Part shown: in pieces, positions 44,176 through 55,862 of the stretch
Numbering within the stretch: position 1 is the first letter of the stretch
Layout of the letters: each line of letters opens with the position of its first letter
DNA from: Heliocidaris erythrogramma
Lineage: Eukaryota; Echinodermata; Echinoidea; Camarodonta; Echinometridae
Length of the DNA stretch: 64,000 nucleotides
Direction: 5' to 3'
Assembly (NCBI GenBank): GCA_025617745.1
Contig: CM046863.1
Span: forward strand, 14,574,875 to 14,638,874
Notes under the pieces: generated by a model
What the model was told of the DNA's origin: nothing
The model's database searches: none
What the model saw: the letters and a program-made list of their open reading frames with translations, nothing else
Translations under genes and position numbers: made by a program

Positions 44176-44754
44176 CTAGATACTCCGATGTCGCTTACAA
44201 ACTGTACCCTAAAATCCACAAAAGAGCCACACAGGCCTACCAAGCTCCAAAATAATCAGAGAGGCTTCGTATTCCCATACTGATATCAACACAATGAGAG
44301 GCAGTGGAGTAGGGGGCAGGAGGGGCACAATTCCCTAAGTTATACAAGAATGAGCAGTGCCCCTAAATCATAACAGGAAGGAGGACATTTTTTTAAAAAT
44401 TTTTCCAAAGCCCGCTCGCATTTTCCATTGTCTTCTTATCATTTTAGGAAAATCGCTGCTATTCAAAATATCTTCAATATTTAATTGAATAATCAGACCA
44501 TTGCACTGAACTGCCAAAGTAGTTCTTATCTACAACCATGTTAAGAAATAAACAATGTTTCGAAAATAATCCTCATTCGGTTGTGTATTAATCAGAATGT
44601 AACGGTATACTAATGTCTCAAAGTGGCATTTTCCACCTTGTTATCACCCTTTGTAGGGCCCCCTTTTCCCCCAAAGTGCCCCTTTTGTTGGTCCCCCCCC
44701 CCCAAAAAAAAAAAAAAAAATGAAAGACGCTCCGCCTCCCCTGCCTAGACTCAA
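44176..44754. other. Unassigned, ends in C-run/A-run junction
   Basis: Further scattered GTGCCCCTTTT-like bits near 44640-44690, then C11-A17 (44693-44720). No gene. Confidence 0.5.
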
Positions 44755-45414
44755 ATATGTGACCAGGCGCCACAAAACCACCAAAAAGTCGCCAGATATG
44801 GATTTTTAGTTAGGCCTGATTCTGAAAGAGGGGATTCTCAGTTTTAAAATGATATATAACTCATTAGCATTGGATGTTCCTAACCCACTGTACACAGAGT
44901 AAAATGCCCACTCCCACAGAACTTTACTTTGGAGAAATGAGGGTTTAAAGTTTGCAGTCTATTGAAGCACTTTGACTTGCGAAGTATTGTGCAATGGTGA
45001 CAAAAAGAGGATTATAACTCAATAGAAATATTTATGAAGAGTTTAGCAGATTGCCTTAAAACTTGGCATACTAATTAAGCATATCCTGCTCATCATAGTG
45101 AACAAGAATCAAGACAAGAACTTCATATATTTTAAAGTTATGGGAGATCAAAATGAGACAAGTATTCGGTGTTGTAAAAACACAAAAATGATAGAATAAA
45201 ATCCAGAGAAGGTCAACATAGGTCGGTCAAAAATTCCACTTTTATATAGTTAGGTGTCTCTAATTTTTTTAATTACTTAGAAAACACTCTACTTTTTCAG
45301 GAAATGCCAAAAACTAAAATTTCAAAATGCCAACCAAATACACCTTTATTGAGCTCTAACTGAAAATCTCACAGTGCGACTTTTTGGTGGTTTTTCTGGT
45401 GCCTGGTCACATAT
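44755..45414. mobile_element. Inverted-repeat MITE, 660 bp
   Basis: Left ATATGTGACCAGGCGCCACA and right end (reverse complement ATATGTGACCAGGCACCAGA) match for about 40 bp, continuing into ACCACCAAAAAGTCGC on both sides. The interior is AT-rich and without an ORF. A related left end lies at 34542-34580. No clear target duplication. Confidence 0.85.
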
Positions 45415-47228
45415 GCACATATTGGACTACTCGTATCGATTTCATATCTGGTTATATTAGTCATATTTTGTACATCTTGAAGGAAATTCATGAAAGGGTC
45501 ATTTTTAACATTCCATGGCCATTGATTATATAACTGTAATATAAATAAATCTAACCTGCTACCAGGTTAAAGGCTAAGGTCATTGTGAGGCAACATACAT
45601 CAATACATCAATACTCACCTCCTTTGCATGTAATAGTCACCGTCCTCTTGGTGGTTTGCTGTATATGCGGTATCCATGATAATACTGAACGGTCGCGATC
45701 AAAGCTAAAGTAATCTCATCCATGCAACGTACATTTCATCTATTGACGTCTGCAATGCTGTTCATGTGATCAAAATCAGTAGGCTCTAATGCGAAATTAA
45801 AACTGTGAAGGTTTGCTTGCTGAATCAAAGTACTTAAAAAAGAAAACTACAACTACAGAATAGTCTTGATGATAACATTTCGATAACATTTTCTCTTTTA
45901 AATATTCTGTGCCTGGCCTTCCCAATATGATGCTACAAGCATTGCACTAAAACACAATGTATGCTCGTACAGCATCGGTGTTTTACTATCTCCTGTGTGT
46001 GCGCACGTGTGTGAGTGCATACACAATGCAATTTACAGGGGATGAATTATAATATCAGTGTAACTCTCTTTACTGGGTACAAAGTCCATCATTATGGAAG
46101 GACAATAATGCTAGAATATTCCATGCAATTGAAATAGCTTTGTCGAGTTATTTATTGACAACAGGGATATTACTATGAATATGATAATGTCCCTGTGCAT
46201 GATTTTAATCTCGGTATATCAGCAAATGTACTATCGAAAAGCATCCTGTACCATAATTTTGTCGTACATTTATCATTTCGTATAATGCATTGTTTTCAGT
46301 TTTCTAGTTTGTTCTCTGAAATTGTTTAATAATTTGTCGTTTGGGGTTTTTTTTTAACTCGTTGCAACTATAATGACAGTTATAGTTTGTCTAACAAAAG
46401 TAATGATGACGAAAGTAATAATGAACGCAATTATGAAAGTATAATGATAATGAAACCATAATACAGTTATATTGGTGTACATATGAAAATTAAGAACAGG
46501 AACATAAACAAAATAACATACATATAACAAAACATCATTTAATGGACTTAGTTATGATTTACACGGATAAAGCGATAATTGGTATCTGTAAACAATGTAA
46601 TTACATGCATAAAGGAAAAAATAAGTTGAGGAGGTCTATTAAAGGGGAAATCAGGTCCAATATTTATTTGATTTTAATAGAAGCATAACAAATCAGACCA
46701 ACAGATCAATACATTTTTGAGGAAAATCGGACAATTAATAAGATTATTTTATTTTTTCAGTGGCATGAAAAACTAGGGAATCACTCGACAAATAGGCCCC
46801 TTCTCTGAAAAATGTCCACGCAAGAAAAAAACATGATGCGTTAATTTTCAGTTAAGTGAAGATATTATAGGTTTCCTCGGTCAATTTCATTGTTTTGCCA
46901 TTCAATTTCATATTAGATGTATTCGTTTTCGTGAAATACAGTCATGCAACGAAATATCGGCATTCAAAAGAAGTAGTGTGGCAACCGATTTCGTATAGTC
47001 GTGCATTATAATTCACAGAATGAACATACATTTTCGGCAATGGTTATTCAATTTCGTCTGCAACATGTCACCAGCTGATTCCGAATATTCAAATTCGTAT
47101 ATAGGCATACAAGTTCATAATAGCAGCATTCAAATTAAGTATGTTAGGTATCCATCGAAACTTGCATTAATTGTACAGTATTTTAAATTGAATGGTCGAA
47201 AAACCTCATGAACTAGGAGCCGTACCCG
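45415..47228. other. AT-rich DNA, nothing recognised
   Basis: No gene or element. A short ORF (47020-47211) immediately before the next transposase has no recognisable motif. Confidence 0.5.
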
Positions 47229-47230
47229 TG

Positions 47231-47238
47231 TATATAAC
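47231..47238 (+). promoter_or_regulatory. Possible TATA box upstream of IS630-type transposase
   Basis: TATATAAC lies 59 bases before the transposase ATG (47290). A second ACTATATAAG at about 47276 is too close to the ATG to serve the same start. Position is compatible with a short leader; no other promoter evidence. Confidence 0.35.
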
Positions 47239-47289
47239 AGTCATTTCAATCTAGCCTTCAAGTGAAGAACATCAAACTATATAAGAGTC

Positions 47290-48114
47290 ATGGCGGAGCC
47301 CCGTGTTAGATACAGGCGCACTAGTAACGAGGATAGGGGTAGGCTAATCAAAGCCTTCGAAGCCCCGAGAGACTACGTGCAGTTAGCAGTTACCCTATGC
47401 ATTAATCGCAACACTGCTAGGTCTATCATTGTGACCTATCTGAGGGAGGTGAGACGCAACAAGCTACCGAGGGGTGGGGAAAAGAATACCAAAATGGACG
47501 ACGAAATGAAGGCAAGACTTGAACATTTGATCGATACAAATCCTCTAATGACACTACAACAGATGAAGGATGAGCTGGCTGAATCTCTCCCAGATAAACC
47601 CGCCGTGAGCACATCAACCATTGCCAGGGCGCTAGATGGCATGCTCATAACACTCAAGTTGGTGGAGGACTTCCCAGATGCTCGAAATGTTCCCGTGTCT
47701 TGGACCAACGAGATGAGTATGCGGATTGGTTCCTGCAGATTGGCAATCTTGCCCACTGCGTCTTCGTGGATGAATGTGGATATAACATCTGGACCCGAGA
47801 ATCGCAGGGGAGAGCTCCACGTGGAGAACCAGCAAGGAGGGTAGTTCATGGCCAACGCGGACTGCAACTTTACTTTTGCAGTCTCCAATGCAGTCGGCTT
47901 GCTGCACCATACCATGTCCTGTGATACCGTCACAAGGGAGAGCTTTGAAGCGTTTCTCCTGGAGGCGGCACGCCAGTGTAACCAATTCTTTCCTCCTGAC
48001 ACGGATGTCTTCATCATCTATGACAACGCCCGCCCACATGTAAGAGCGGAACTGCCAGAACATGCCGATGGAGTCCACCCGAGAATTCACCTCAAGACAC
48101 TCCCACCATATTAA
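47290..48114 (+). pseudogene. IS630/Tc1-superfamily transposase, frameshifted and truncated
   Basis: Frame 1 gives the N-terminal helix-turn-helix region (RTSNEDRGRLIKAFEAPRDY, INRNTARSIIVTYLREVRRN) and a second HTH-like part ending STIARALDGMLITLKLVEDF. A frameshift near 47690 leads to DEYADWFLQIGNLAHCVFVD, ECGYNIWTRESQGRAPRGEP (first catalytic Asp in FVDECG). A second shift near 47850 leads to VSNAVGLLHHT and FIIYDNARPHVRAELPEH (second Asp). LKTLPPY is reached just before the third catalytic residue, then a stop at 48112. The C-terminus, with the expected NPIE-like motif, is gone, replaced by an unrelated repeat. Not functional. Confidence 0.82.
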
Positions 48115-48118
48115 CAAT

Positions 48119-48255
48119 TTTCTTCCTCTGTGTTACAACGTCAGAAAGTACATTTCTTTTCTTTATCTACCTCAGGGTATAACAAGTACTGAAAAAATAA
48201 CAAACGATGACAAAAGATTGAACATGGTTGGTCAGAGCTGAGCAATGATTATTAG
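48119..48255. repeat. Direct repeat, copy 1 (137 bp)
   Basis: Matches 48755-48891 with about two to three differences (for example GGGTATAACA versus GGGTAAAACA). It cuts off the transposase C-terminus. Confidence 0.92.
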
Positions 48256-49254
48256 CTCACTGTTTAATAGATTTAGTAAGTTACGATAATTGCAAAAAGA
48301 TACATTAGAAAAAACTCGGTCAAGGAAAACAGCTTGACAACGTAAAGCGTTACTATTTCACCAAAATGCATTCAATAATCAATTGAATAACAAAGTATGA
48401 ATAGAAAGAATGCAAGGCGCTCAGTACCTGATGACTAGTGTACGAGACACTAGTACACGGAGGCACGAAAAACCCCCATATTAGTTCATGGAGGAAACGT
48501 TGTTGCGTCCAAGGATACTGAGCGAGGGCGCACTCCCTTGCTCCTTGCTCCTAAATACTAAAAATAGAGGTTTAACGGGGGGGGGGGGGGGGGGGGGACC
48601 TTGGGGAACCAAAAGAGGAGGGGGGGGGGGGGGGGAAGTCGAGCTAATAATGCTCAACCGAGAATGAATAAAGAATGCATAAAGAATGCGTGTTAGCGCA
48701 ACAAGGAATCTCGAAAATCGCAGTTATGTAACGAACACCAAAAATAAATTTCACTTTCTTCCTCTGTGTTACAACGTCAGAAAGTACATTTCTTTTCTTT
48801 ATCTACCTCAGGGTAAAACAAGTACTGAAAAAATAACAAACGATGACAAAAGATTGAACATGGTTGGTCAGAACTGAGCAATGATTATTAGTCATCGAGA
48901 AACGCAAAAGAAGGCATTAGTGATTACAGATAAAGTAAACCATTACCAGTTACTTAAATTGGGTATTAAAACCAAAACGCAATTACAACGTAAGCAGAGC
49001 TGCTCATCCCATCCTGGTATCGAAACGTGCGCGAGCTAATAGCGCAACAAGAAATCTCGAAAATCGCAGTTACGTAACGAACACACAAGGAAACACCTTG
49101 CGGTCGATACCGAAAAGAAATTCCACTTCTCAATCCCACGGAGATGGCACACAGCGCCTTCAAAGCTGCTGTCAAACGAGACCTCGCACGTCCACGATGG
49201 CAGCGGAGGTTCGGCGACCGTATGGCAAGTCATATTACTATTTAAAGTGATTTT
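48256..49254. other. Unassigned region with G runs and direct repeats
   Basis: Holds an 8-bp-stem hairpin (ACTAGTGT/ACACTAGT, near 48434-48454), G runs at about 48580-48597 and 48620-48636, and a second direct-repeat pair: GCGCAACAAGGAATCTCGAA (48693 on) against GCGCAACAAGAAATCTCGAA (49041 on), each followed by ATCGCAGTTAnGTAACGAACAC. This suggests two copies of a longer repeat, unidentified. Confidence 0.5.
48755..48891. repeat. Direct repeat, copy 2 (137 bp)
   Basis: See the copy at 48119-48255; offset 636 bp. Confidence 0.92.
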
Positions 49255-49512
49255 GTGATATCACGAATTCGAATTTGTGATATCACGAATTGAATTTTTG
49301 ATATCACAAATTCCCATTGGTTTAGCACATAAACCCAATTTTTGATATCAAGAAATCGAATTTGTGATATCACAAATTCCCATTGGTTTAGCACATAAAC
49401 CCAATTTTTGATATCACGAATTGAATTTGTGATATCACGAATTCCATTTTGTGATATCACAAAGTCAATTCGTGATATTACGAATTTGAATTTGTGATAT
49501 CACGAATTGAAT
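49255..49512. repeat. Palindromic minisatellite, GTGATATCAC core
   Basis: About a dozen units of TTTGTGATATCACGAATTGA, period about 22 bp. In the middle a longer unit of about 80 bp, containing CCCATTGGTTTAGCACATAA, is repeated twice. The 10-bp core is a perfect palindrome in most units. Related but longer palindromes follow: GGCAACATATCA/TGATATGTTGTC near 49744-49780 and a similar pair near 49910-49950. Confidence 0.92.
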
Positions 49513-50107
49513 TTGTTGTGCAAAAAATCACTTTGATTTCGAGCATTAGTTTTGTGCAGAAATTCAGCTTGGTATTCGAGCGTTAGTTTAGTGCTCGAAT
49601 TCACTTGGTATTCGAGATTTATAGTTTAGTGCAGAATGTAGTTTAAGTTTGAATAAAAATAGCAACAGAGTTCTCGCATCCATATCCTTCACTGGAAACG
49701 ATTTTAAAATAATTTCAGATGAATTGATACATGTAAATTGATTGGCAACATATCAAGAATTCAATTAATGATATGTTGTCAATTTAAATGAAACCCGCAA
49801 TGCTGTTCCATATATTTTCGAGTTTGCATTGTTTAATGTATATATAATTGTTTTTATTAAAAAACGCAAGTAAATAGTCTCCAAATCAACTTATTTTTAC
49901 GTAGATTGGCAACTTATCAGTAATTCATTTCGTGATATGTTGTCAAATTGTAGTTAGTCGGATTGGAGTACCGAGCAGGCATAGCCACGTGGCCGCGCGG
50001 CCCGGTCGGTCGCGCGCCGTCGTCGCGTAGATTACGTTGCTGCTGGATATGTTTATAACTGAGTGTGAATTTTACACCTGTGCTTTGCCAGGGACTAGTA
50101 CCTTGCC
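49513..50107 (+). promoter_or_regulatory. Upstream region of integrase-like gene with CpG-rich pocket
   Basis: Mostly AT-rich, with repeats of TTCGAGnnTTAGTTTnGTGC (49540-49630). 49983-50030 is very CpG-rich (GCCACGTGGCCGCGCGGCCC, then CGCGCGCCGTCGTCGCG) in otherwise AT-rich DNA, about 80-125 bp before the ATG. It could be a promoter/transcription start region; no TATA box or other proof. Confidence 0.35.
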
Positions 50108-50504
50108 ATGGATAATGACGTGATACCTGACAGCGTGCTCTCCAGAATTAGTAGAACACTGAGAGATGTAGAAAGACATGAAATGGCAAGGGAAAAGTTG
50201 AACTCAGTTAATGTAAACATTCACCGAGTATCAGGTGGTCTGGCTGCTGAAGTGTATGCAATTCTTATAGACTGTGTCCAAAAATTGTTGGACTTGTGCA
50301 AAGAAGAGGACGAGCATGATGAGGCTAGTACCGGTACTCAAATGGACCAGAACTTCCAACGATTTGAAATCGAAGAAGAAGAAGACAACTCTGCACATCA
50401 CGAAAGAAGACCGGCCAGAGGCAGAGGCAGAGCTAACGACATTACATCCGACTCCGAGCCTTCCACTTCCAACGTTAGTTTTAGTGCCCCAAGAATAAAA
50501 TCAG
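50108..50504 (+). CDS. Integrase-like gene, exon 1
   Basis: Starts MDNDVIPDSVLSRISRTLRD at the first ATG after the CpG-rich pocket. Ends in phase 1 at AAATCAG followed by donor GTACAG (50505). Mostly charged, with an EEEEDN stretch and Ser-rich end; no known domain. The open frame would continue to 50566, but exon 2 joins perfectly here. Confidence 0.7.
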
Positions 50505-50579
50505 GTACAGACAGTATTCATAATAGTTTTTGTGAATTGTTTATGCTCATCTTTAATTTCAAGTAGAAAATTAGGGTAC

Positions 50580-50790
50580 TTAATCAGAAGGGTTCCTATT
50601 CATAATTATTATAATATAAATACGAAAAGAGGGTTGCTGTTTATAAAGGTTAATATTCAGAAGGGTCGCCAGTCATAAAGATGGTCGCTTGTCATAATCA
50701 AGAAGGAAATGGTCACTATTCATAATCGAAGAAGAGGGTTCTTTACTCATTATCAAAGAAGAGGTTCGCTATTCACAATTGAAGAGGAGA
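50580..50790. repeat. Degenerate 25-30-bp tandem repeat in intron 1
   Basis: Six to eight units of the form GGTCGCTATTCATAATCnAAG with AAGAGG spacers. The rest of intron 1 (50791-51252) is AT-rich with no feature. Confidence 0.7.
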
Positions 50791-51252
50791 ACATGTTACA
50801 TACATAGCCCCTCTCTGTTTGCAAAAAATCTTAACAGACACCAAGTAATCATTTGGGCAGGGTGCGGCAATAATATTCTACAATTACTAAATTTGAGAAA
50901 GCCTTATTAACATTATCAAGCTTGTCTCTTAATCTTATCCATTATGCAGTAGTGTATGGAATTTCGTAATAAGAGATTTTTATTATTAATATTGTATTAT
51001 TTACAAGATCCTTATCGTTTTGTCTTAGAAGTAGCCAATGTAATATGCCACTTTTGTTTTCTTTATTCATTCCTGTAATGACGAGCTGTCATTGATACGA
51101 TTTCTCAATATACATGTCTGCGTCACAATGTCATAGTCATCAACCCCCAAGCCAATGTCAATCCACAATCCTAAGCCAAAAGGATAAAAGTGTTGTCAAT
51201 GAATAATGTTGACCGCCCCTAATCCCTTGTGACATTTCTTTAAATTCTGCAG

Positions 51253-51488
51253 GCATGCGAGGGCGTCCCAAAGTGCACATTACCAGGGAGCAACTTTTAA
51301 CCCTTCACAAAAGTGGTTACACTGCTCGAAGGATGGCTGCACATTTTCAGTGCTCTACGTGTCTTGTCTACAAGAGGATGTATGAGGAGAATATCAGAAT
51401 TAGGGACAAGTACTCCAATATAACTGATGAAGATTTGAAAGTTGTCATCGGTGATCTTCAAAAACACTTTCCGAGCAGTGGTGTTGAG
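51253..51488 (+). CDS. Integrase-like gene, exon 2 (helix-turn-helix)
   Basis: Acceptor TTCTGCAG at 51245-51252; donor GTGATT at 51489. Encodes GMRGRPKVHITREQLLTLHK, then SGYTARRMAAHFQCSTCLVY, a helix-turn-helix, and a second helical part ending FPSSGVE. Phase 1 in, phase 0 out. Confidence 0.78.
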
Positions 51489-51735
51489 GTGATTTTTTTC
51501 TTTTGCTTTGTCCTGTATGGTGTAGACAAACACGAATTTAGTCCCGTTGGTATGCATGCAAAATAGTAGATTTTGTATTTTACTATGCTAGTTGAAACTG
51601 GAAAGCATTTAGTCTCAAGTCACCTGCAAATTTCAACTCAAAAGCTACAAATGTGATATAAAAACATTAACAAAAAACAGATAAAAAAAGATGTCATCGT
51701 CCACTTCATAATCATACCCATTTTTTCCCCCTTGG

Positions 51736-51920
51736 ATGATGTATGGCCTTTTACAATCTCGTGGTCTCACTTTGCAAAGAAGTAGAGTACGGAAATGTCT
51801 GTCTGAAGTAAATCCGTCTGCAGCAGCTGAACGATGTGGAAATTCTGTTTCACGGAGAGTGTATAAAGTTGGTTCACCAAACAGCCTTTGGCATATGGAT
51901 GGACACATGAAACTCAGCAG
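51736..51920 (+). CDS. Integrase-like gene, exon 3 (first catalytic Asp)
   Basis: Encodes MMYGLLQSRGLTLQRSRVRK, CLSEVNPSAA, VYKVGSPNSLWHMDGHMKLS. The donor GTATAC follows CAGCAG at 51921. A pyrimidine tract precedes the exon, but bases 51734-51735 are GG where an AG acceptor would keep the frame. This points to a one-base mutation, or to an error in my exon start. Confidence 0.65.
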
Positions 51921-52754
51921 GTATACATGTAGTAGCTGTTCTTCATTGTATTATTTATTCTTATCAAACTAGTCATTTAATAACCTTTGGTTGACATATC
52001 ATTCAGTCAACTCAAGGAGGTTTGAACACATAGAGTCACAACAAAAAGAAAAATTAATTCAGTCTGTTCCACCAGACCTGACTGGAGGGGGCAGAACAAT
52101 AGGTGAAGCTGTGGGGAGGCCTTCATAACCTTGAGATGACTTTGAGCTTCATCATAGTGAACGGGCCACCGGTCTGATAAAGAATTTTTTTTTTAAATTT
52201 AAAATGATTACTTGCATTTTTATAGCAAGTGCCACTGATCCTACGTTGTATGAAAAAAAGATGGCATTTATTTTTTTTTCTGATTCTGCTCTTTTCGTCA
52301 AAACATTTTTTGTAAATGTGGGTTTAATTCCATATCTTCCAATGACCAATCTCTATACTCTATCCATGCCGATCATTAAGAAACCTCAATGCAATGACTA
52401 CTGTAGGATAACTGCCAAAAAACTGATTAGATGTGTGGGACATGATGCCAAAGGTCACAAGCCAATGACTAATATTTTATAGAGCGTAAGAGCGATATCT
52501 CAAAAACCTGTAAGTTAACTTCTACATGGATGTTCCTTACGTATTTATTGCATTCATAGGTCATAGCATTATCATTAGGATTTAGGAATATATAGTGGAC
52601 TTCAACACCCAACTTAAAAGACGTTAACTCTACAAGTTCCGTGTTTTTTAAAGTTTTGGTATTGCCATTATGGAACACTGAAACAAATCAAAAACAGAAA
52701 ATATGATGTCTTATCAAAGGTACTGTTTATGTCCATATTTTTAACAGATATTCC
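51921..52754. other. Intron 3 of integrase-like gene, 5' part
   Basis: AT-rich; no recognisable feature. Small ORFs here (52204-52482, 52469-52678) show no motif. Confidence 0.55.
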
Positions 52755-55652
52755 CAAAATTGTTTATTGCATTCAAGACCCCCGAAATCCAATTTGGATC
52801 GATATATGACGTATTTTGATAAATTGTTGCAGGAACTTTGTAAAGAAAATAAACAAATATATATTCTTGGAGACTATAATATCGATCTATTAAAAATGAA
52901 TTCAAACAGGATTACTAATCTTATGAATATTATTGCATCACACGGTTTTTACATTCAAATTAAATATACCAACCCGTATAACCAAATCCACAGCTTCCAT
53001 TATAGACAATATATTGACGAATGACTGCAACGATATTACATCTGGTGTGTTATATTCTTCAATCACTGATCACATGCCAATTTTCTGTTACAAGAAAGGT
53101 TTCTATAAAAATGATTCAGATCAAACGTATACTTCCAGGAAAATCAATGACTTAACGATCAATAGATTTTTTATTGAACTGCGTGATGTTGATTGGAGTG
53201 ACGTATTTTTGTGTATGGATGCTGATATAGCTTATACATTGTTTATGAATATTTTCCTAAAATTATACGATAAACATTTTCCTTTGATATCAATAAAAAA
53301 GAGAAGAAAAAATAAGAAACCGTGGGTCACTAATAGAATGTTGAGATTGATTAGAAAAAAGAATAAATTGTTTAAAGTTTTTTGTTTAAGTCGACATAAA
53401 AGTGATGAGAGAAAATTTTAAAAAGTTCGAAATAGAGTTATTAATGCTCTTCGTAAAGCTCGTCAAGAATATTATAAAAACGTGTTACAATCGAATCGGA
53501 GTAGTATACGAAAAACCTGGAAAACAATTAACGAATTATTGGGCAAAAAGAAAACTCAAATTCCTACAACTTTTGAATGTAATGGAAAATTATTTATTGA
53601 ACCCATGGAAATAGCAAATCAATTTAATGATTATTTTATAAACATTGAAAAATCTGTTAGTGACTCAGTACCGCAATCTATTCATTCTTCTCATTTTTAT
53701 TGCCAAACAAGTGTTGTGAATTAATCAATGTAAGTAAACAGCTTAGAAGTAATGCAAGTTGTGGAATCGATAGTGTAAGTTGCAAAGTCGTTAAGCATAT
53801 TATTCATGCCATTGTCTTGCCGTTAGTTCACGTATTTAATCTTTCATTTATATCTGGTAAAGTACCCTTGAAACTTTTAAGAAAGACGACCCCGGAAAAT
53901 TTGTAAACTATAGACCCATCTCCCTACTACCATGTTTTTCTAAATTACTAGAGCGACTTGTGTATAACCGATTATATAAATTTTTAAATTACAACAATAT
54001 TTTAAGTGACACTCAATATGGATTTAGACCTAACTATTCATGTGAACATGTTCTTTTGAAAGTCCAACAAAAAATATTGGAATCATTTCAAGCTAACGAA
54101 GATATAATAGGGGTTTTCTTAGACTTGTCGAAGGCATTTGATTCTATAGATCACTCAATTCTTTTTTTAAAACTTTATCAATATGGAATAAGAGGGGTTG
54201 CATCGGATTGGTTTAGGGATTATCTTTCAAACAGAATTCAACATACTTTTGTTCACAGTACATTATCTTCTTCTTTAAATGTCTCTATCGGGGTACCTCA
54301 AGGATCAATTCTGGGTCCCTTGCTATTTCGTTTATACATAAATGACCTTTCTAAATCATCTAGTTTCTTAACTTTCTATCAATTTGCTGACGACACTAGT
54401 GTATTTTTTTCGTCTAAAAATTTGATTAATACTGTCCATGTTTTAAATAATGAAGTTGAGAATATATGTGACTGGTTAAAAGCAAATTAGCTATCACTGA
54501 ATGTTAATAAAAGTAAATGTATTTATTTTCGAAAAACAAAATCTCATATAATATCAAACATAACTAACACCAGTGGTCCCTTAATTAATACTGATAATAT
54601 TCCCATAAATATTGATAATAAACTTATTCCATTCAGTAACTCTGTTAACTTTTTGGGTGTCACATTGGATGATTTCTTAGGATTAAAAGACCATATCATA
54701 AATATAGGATTTGAAGGTTTGCATGGTGAAGTTGTAATTCAGGAAAAAGGTTTGCGGTACAACCATGTGAGTTGGAATATATGTTTTACACAAGATCAGT
54801 AGAAATACTGGTTTGATAAATAAGTTGAAATATAGTTTGTTACCAGAAAATTTAATAACATTATATCATTTCCTTATTTGAAATACTGTAATATTGTATG
54901 GGCTACAAATGCAACTCAAACTGAATTAGACACATTATTTAAAGTAAAAAAAAAATGCTAAAGAATAATTACTAATTCTGACTATTTAGAGCCATCTGCA
55001 CCTATTTTTAAGAAATTATCATTATTGAATACATCTGATATAAATAAGCAAGAAATTGCAAAGTTCATGTATAAATAAAAAATAGGTTATTACCTACCCC
55101 CTTTTTAGACATCTTTCAATATAATAGTCAAGTTCATAATTATAATACTAGATCGTCAAACAAATTTCATTTATGGTCCATTAAATCAAGTCATGAAGCT
55201 AAGTCAATGAGTTACATAGGTCCTAAACATTGGAATATTATTCCCCATGACATAACAAAAACAAAATTTGTATCTTCCTTTAGGAAACAATATAAAACAT
55301 TATAAGTAAATAATTATTAATCACACAGTTAATTTTGATGTTATATTCGAATTCCCTTATATTTTGTTCTGTTCTTCTCCCCCCCCCCTTTTTTTTTGTT
55401 TGTTTTAATTCCTGTATTCTGTTTTCTGTTGTTACAATTTAGATGTTTGTGTGTGTTTAGGTTCATATTGTTTTTATGCCTAAAATAATTTGGTTCTGTT
55501 TTTTTTTATTGTCTAATGGGCGATCCAAATTCTACAGGTTTCCTAACCTTCATGGAAAGCCCCGCATAATTTTGTATATGTATTTGAATCTATTGTTACC
55601 ATGTATATTGATTTTATCTTGCGAAATAAAATAGAATTGAATTGAATTTTTG
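52755..55652 (+). mobile_element. LINE-E, 5'-truncated APE-type retrotransposon in intron 3
   Basis: Begins within the endonuclease and ends AATAAAATAGAATTGAATTG. The protein is most like LINE-A (FADDTSVFF, GVPQGSILGPLLF, KTWKTINELLGKK) but clearly another lineage. Same orientation as the host gene. Confidence 0.88.
52767..55310 (+). pseudogene. LINE-E ORF2 remnants
   Basis: Endonuclease end: RPPKSNLDRYMTYFDKLLQE, YILGDYNIDLLKMNSNR, then in a second frame PTRITKSTASIIDNILTN and SITDHMPIFCYKK (52933-53421). Linker: KKPWVTNRMLRLIRKKN, then KTWKTINELLGKKKTQIPTT. Reverse transcriptase: SNASCGIDSVSCKVV, FRPNYSCEHVLLKVQQKILE, VFLDLSKAFDSIDHSILFLK, GVPQGSILGPLLFRLYINDL, FADD at 54383-54394; in-frame TAG at 54488. 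The C-terminal region is recognisable to about 55300 (NFLGVTLDDF, IGPKHWNIIP-like) with several further shifts. Dead. Confidence 0.87.
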
Positions 55653-55788
55653 GCAAAATCTCACTCCTAACCTTCATGGAAAGCCCCGCATAATTTTGTA
55701 TATGTATTTGAATCTATTGTTACCATGTATATTGATTTTATCTTGCGAAATAAAATAGAATTGAATTGAATTTTTGGCAAAATCTCAC
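55541..55788. repeat. Tandem duplication of LINE-E 3' tail, 124-bp period
   Basis: 55541-55664 and 55665-55788 look identical. Each includes the last 100 bp of LINE-E and about 20 bp of flank (TTTTTGGCAAAATCTCACTC). A duplication that spans the element end must postdate insertion. Confidence 0.93.
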
Positions 55789-55862
55789 TCCAATCTACCA
55801 CAGATTTATCATAGTTGATTTTTTTTTCTTTTTGTTTTATTCAATCACATGCACATCTGCAG

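Noticed and set aside
48429-48471. CTGATGA followed by a hairpin and GAAA, hammerhead-like
   Set aside because: The hairpin is not directly closed by GAAA (about 12 unpaired bases remain) and no stem I pairing is visible.
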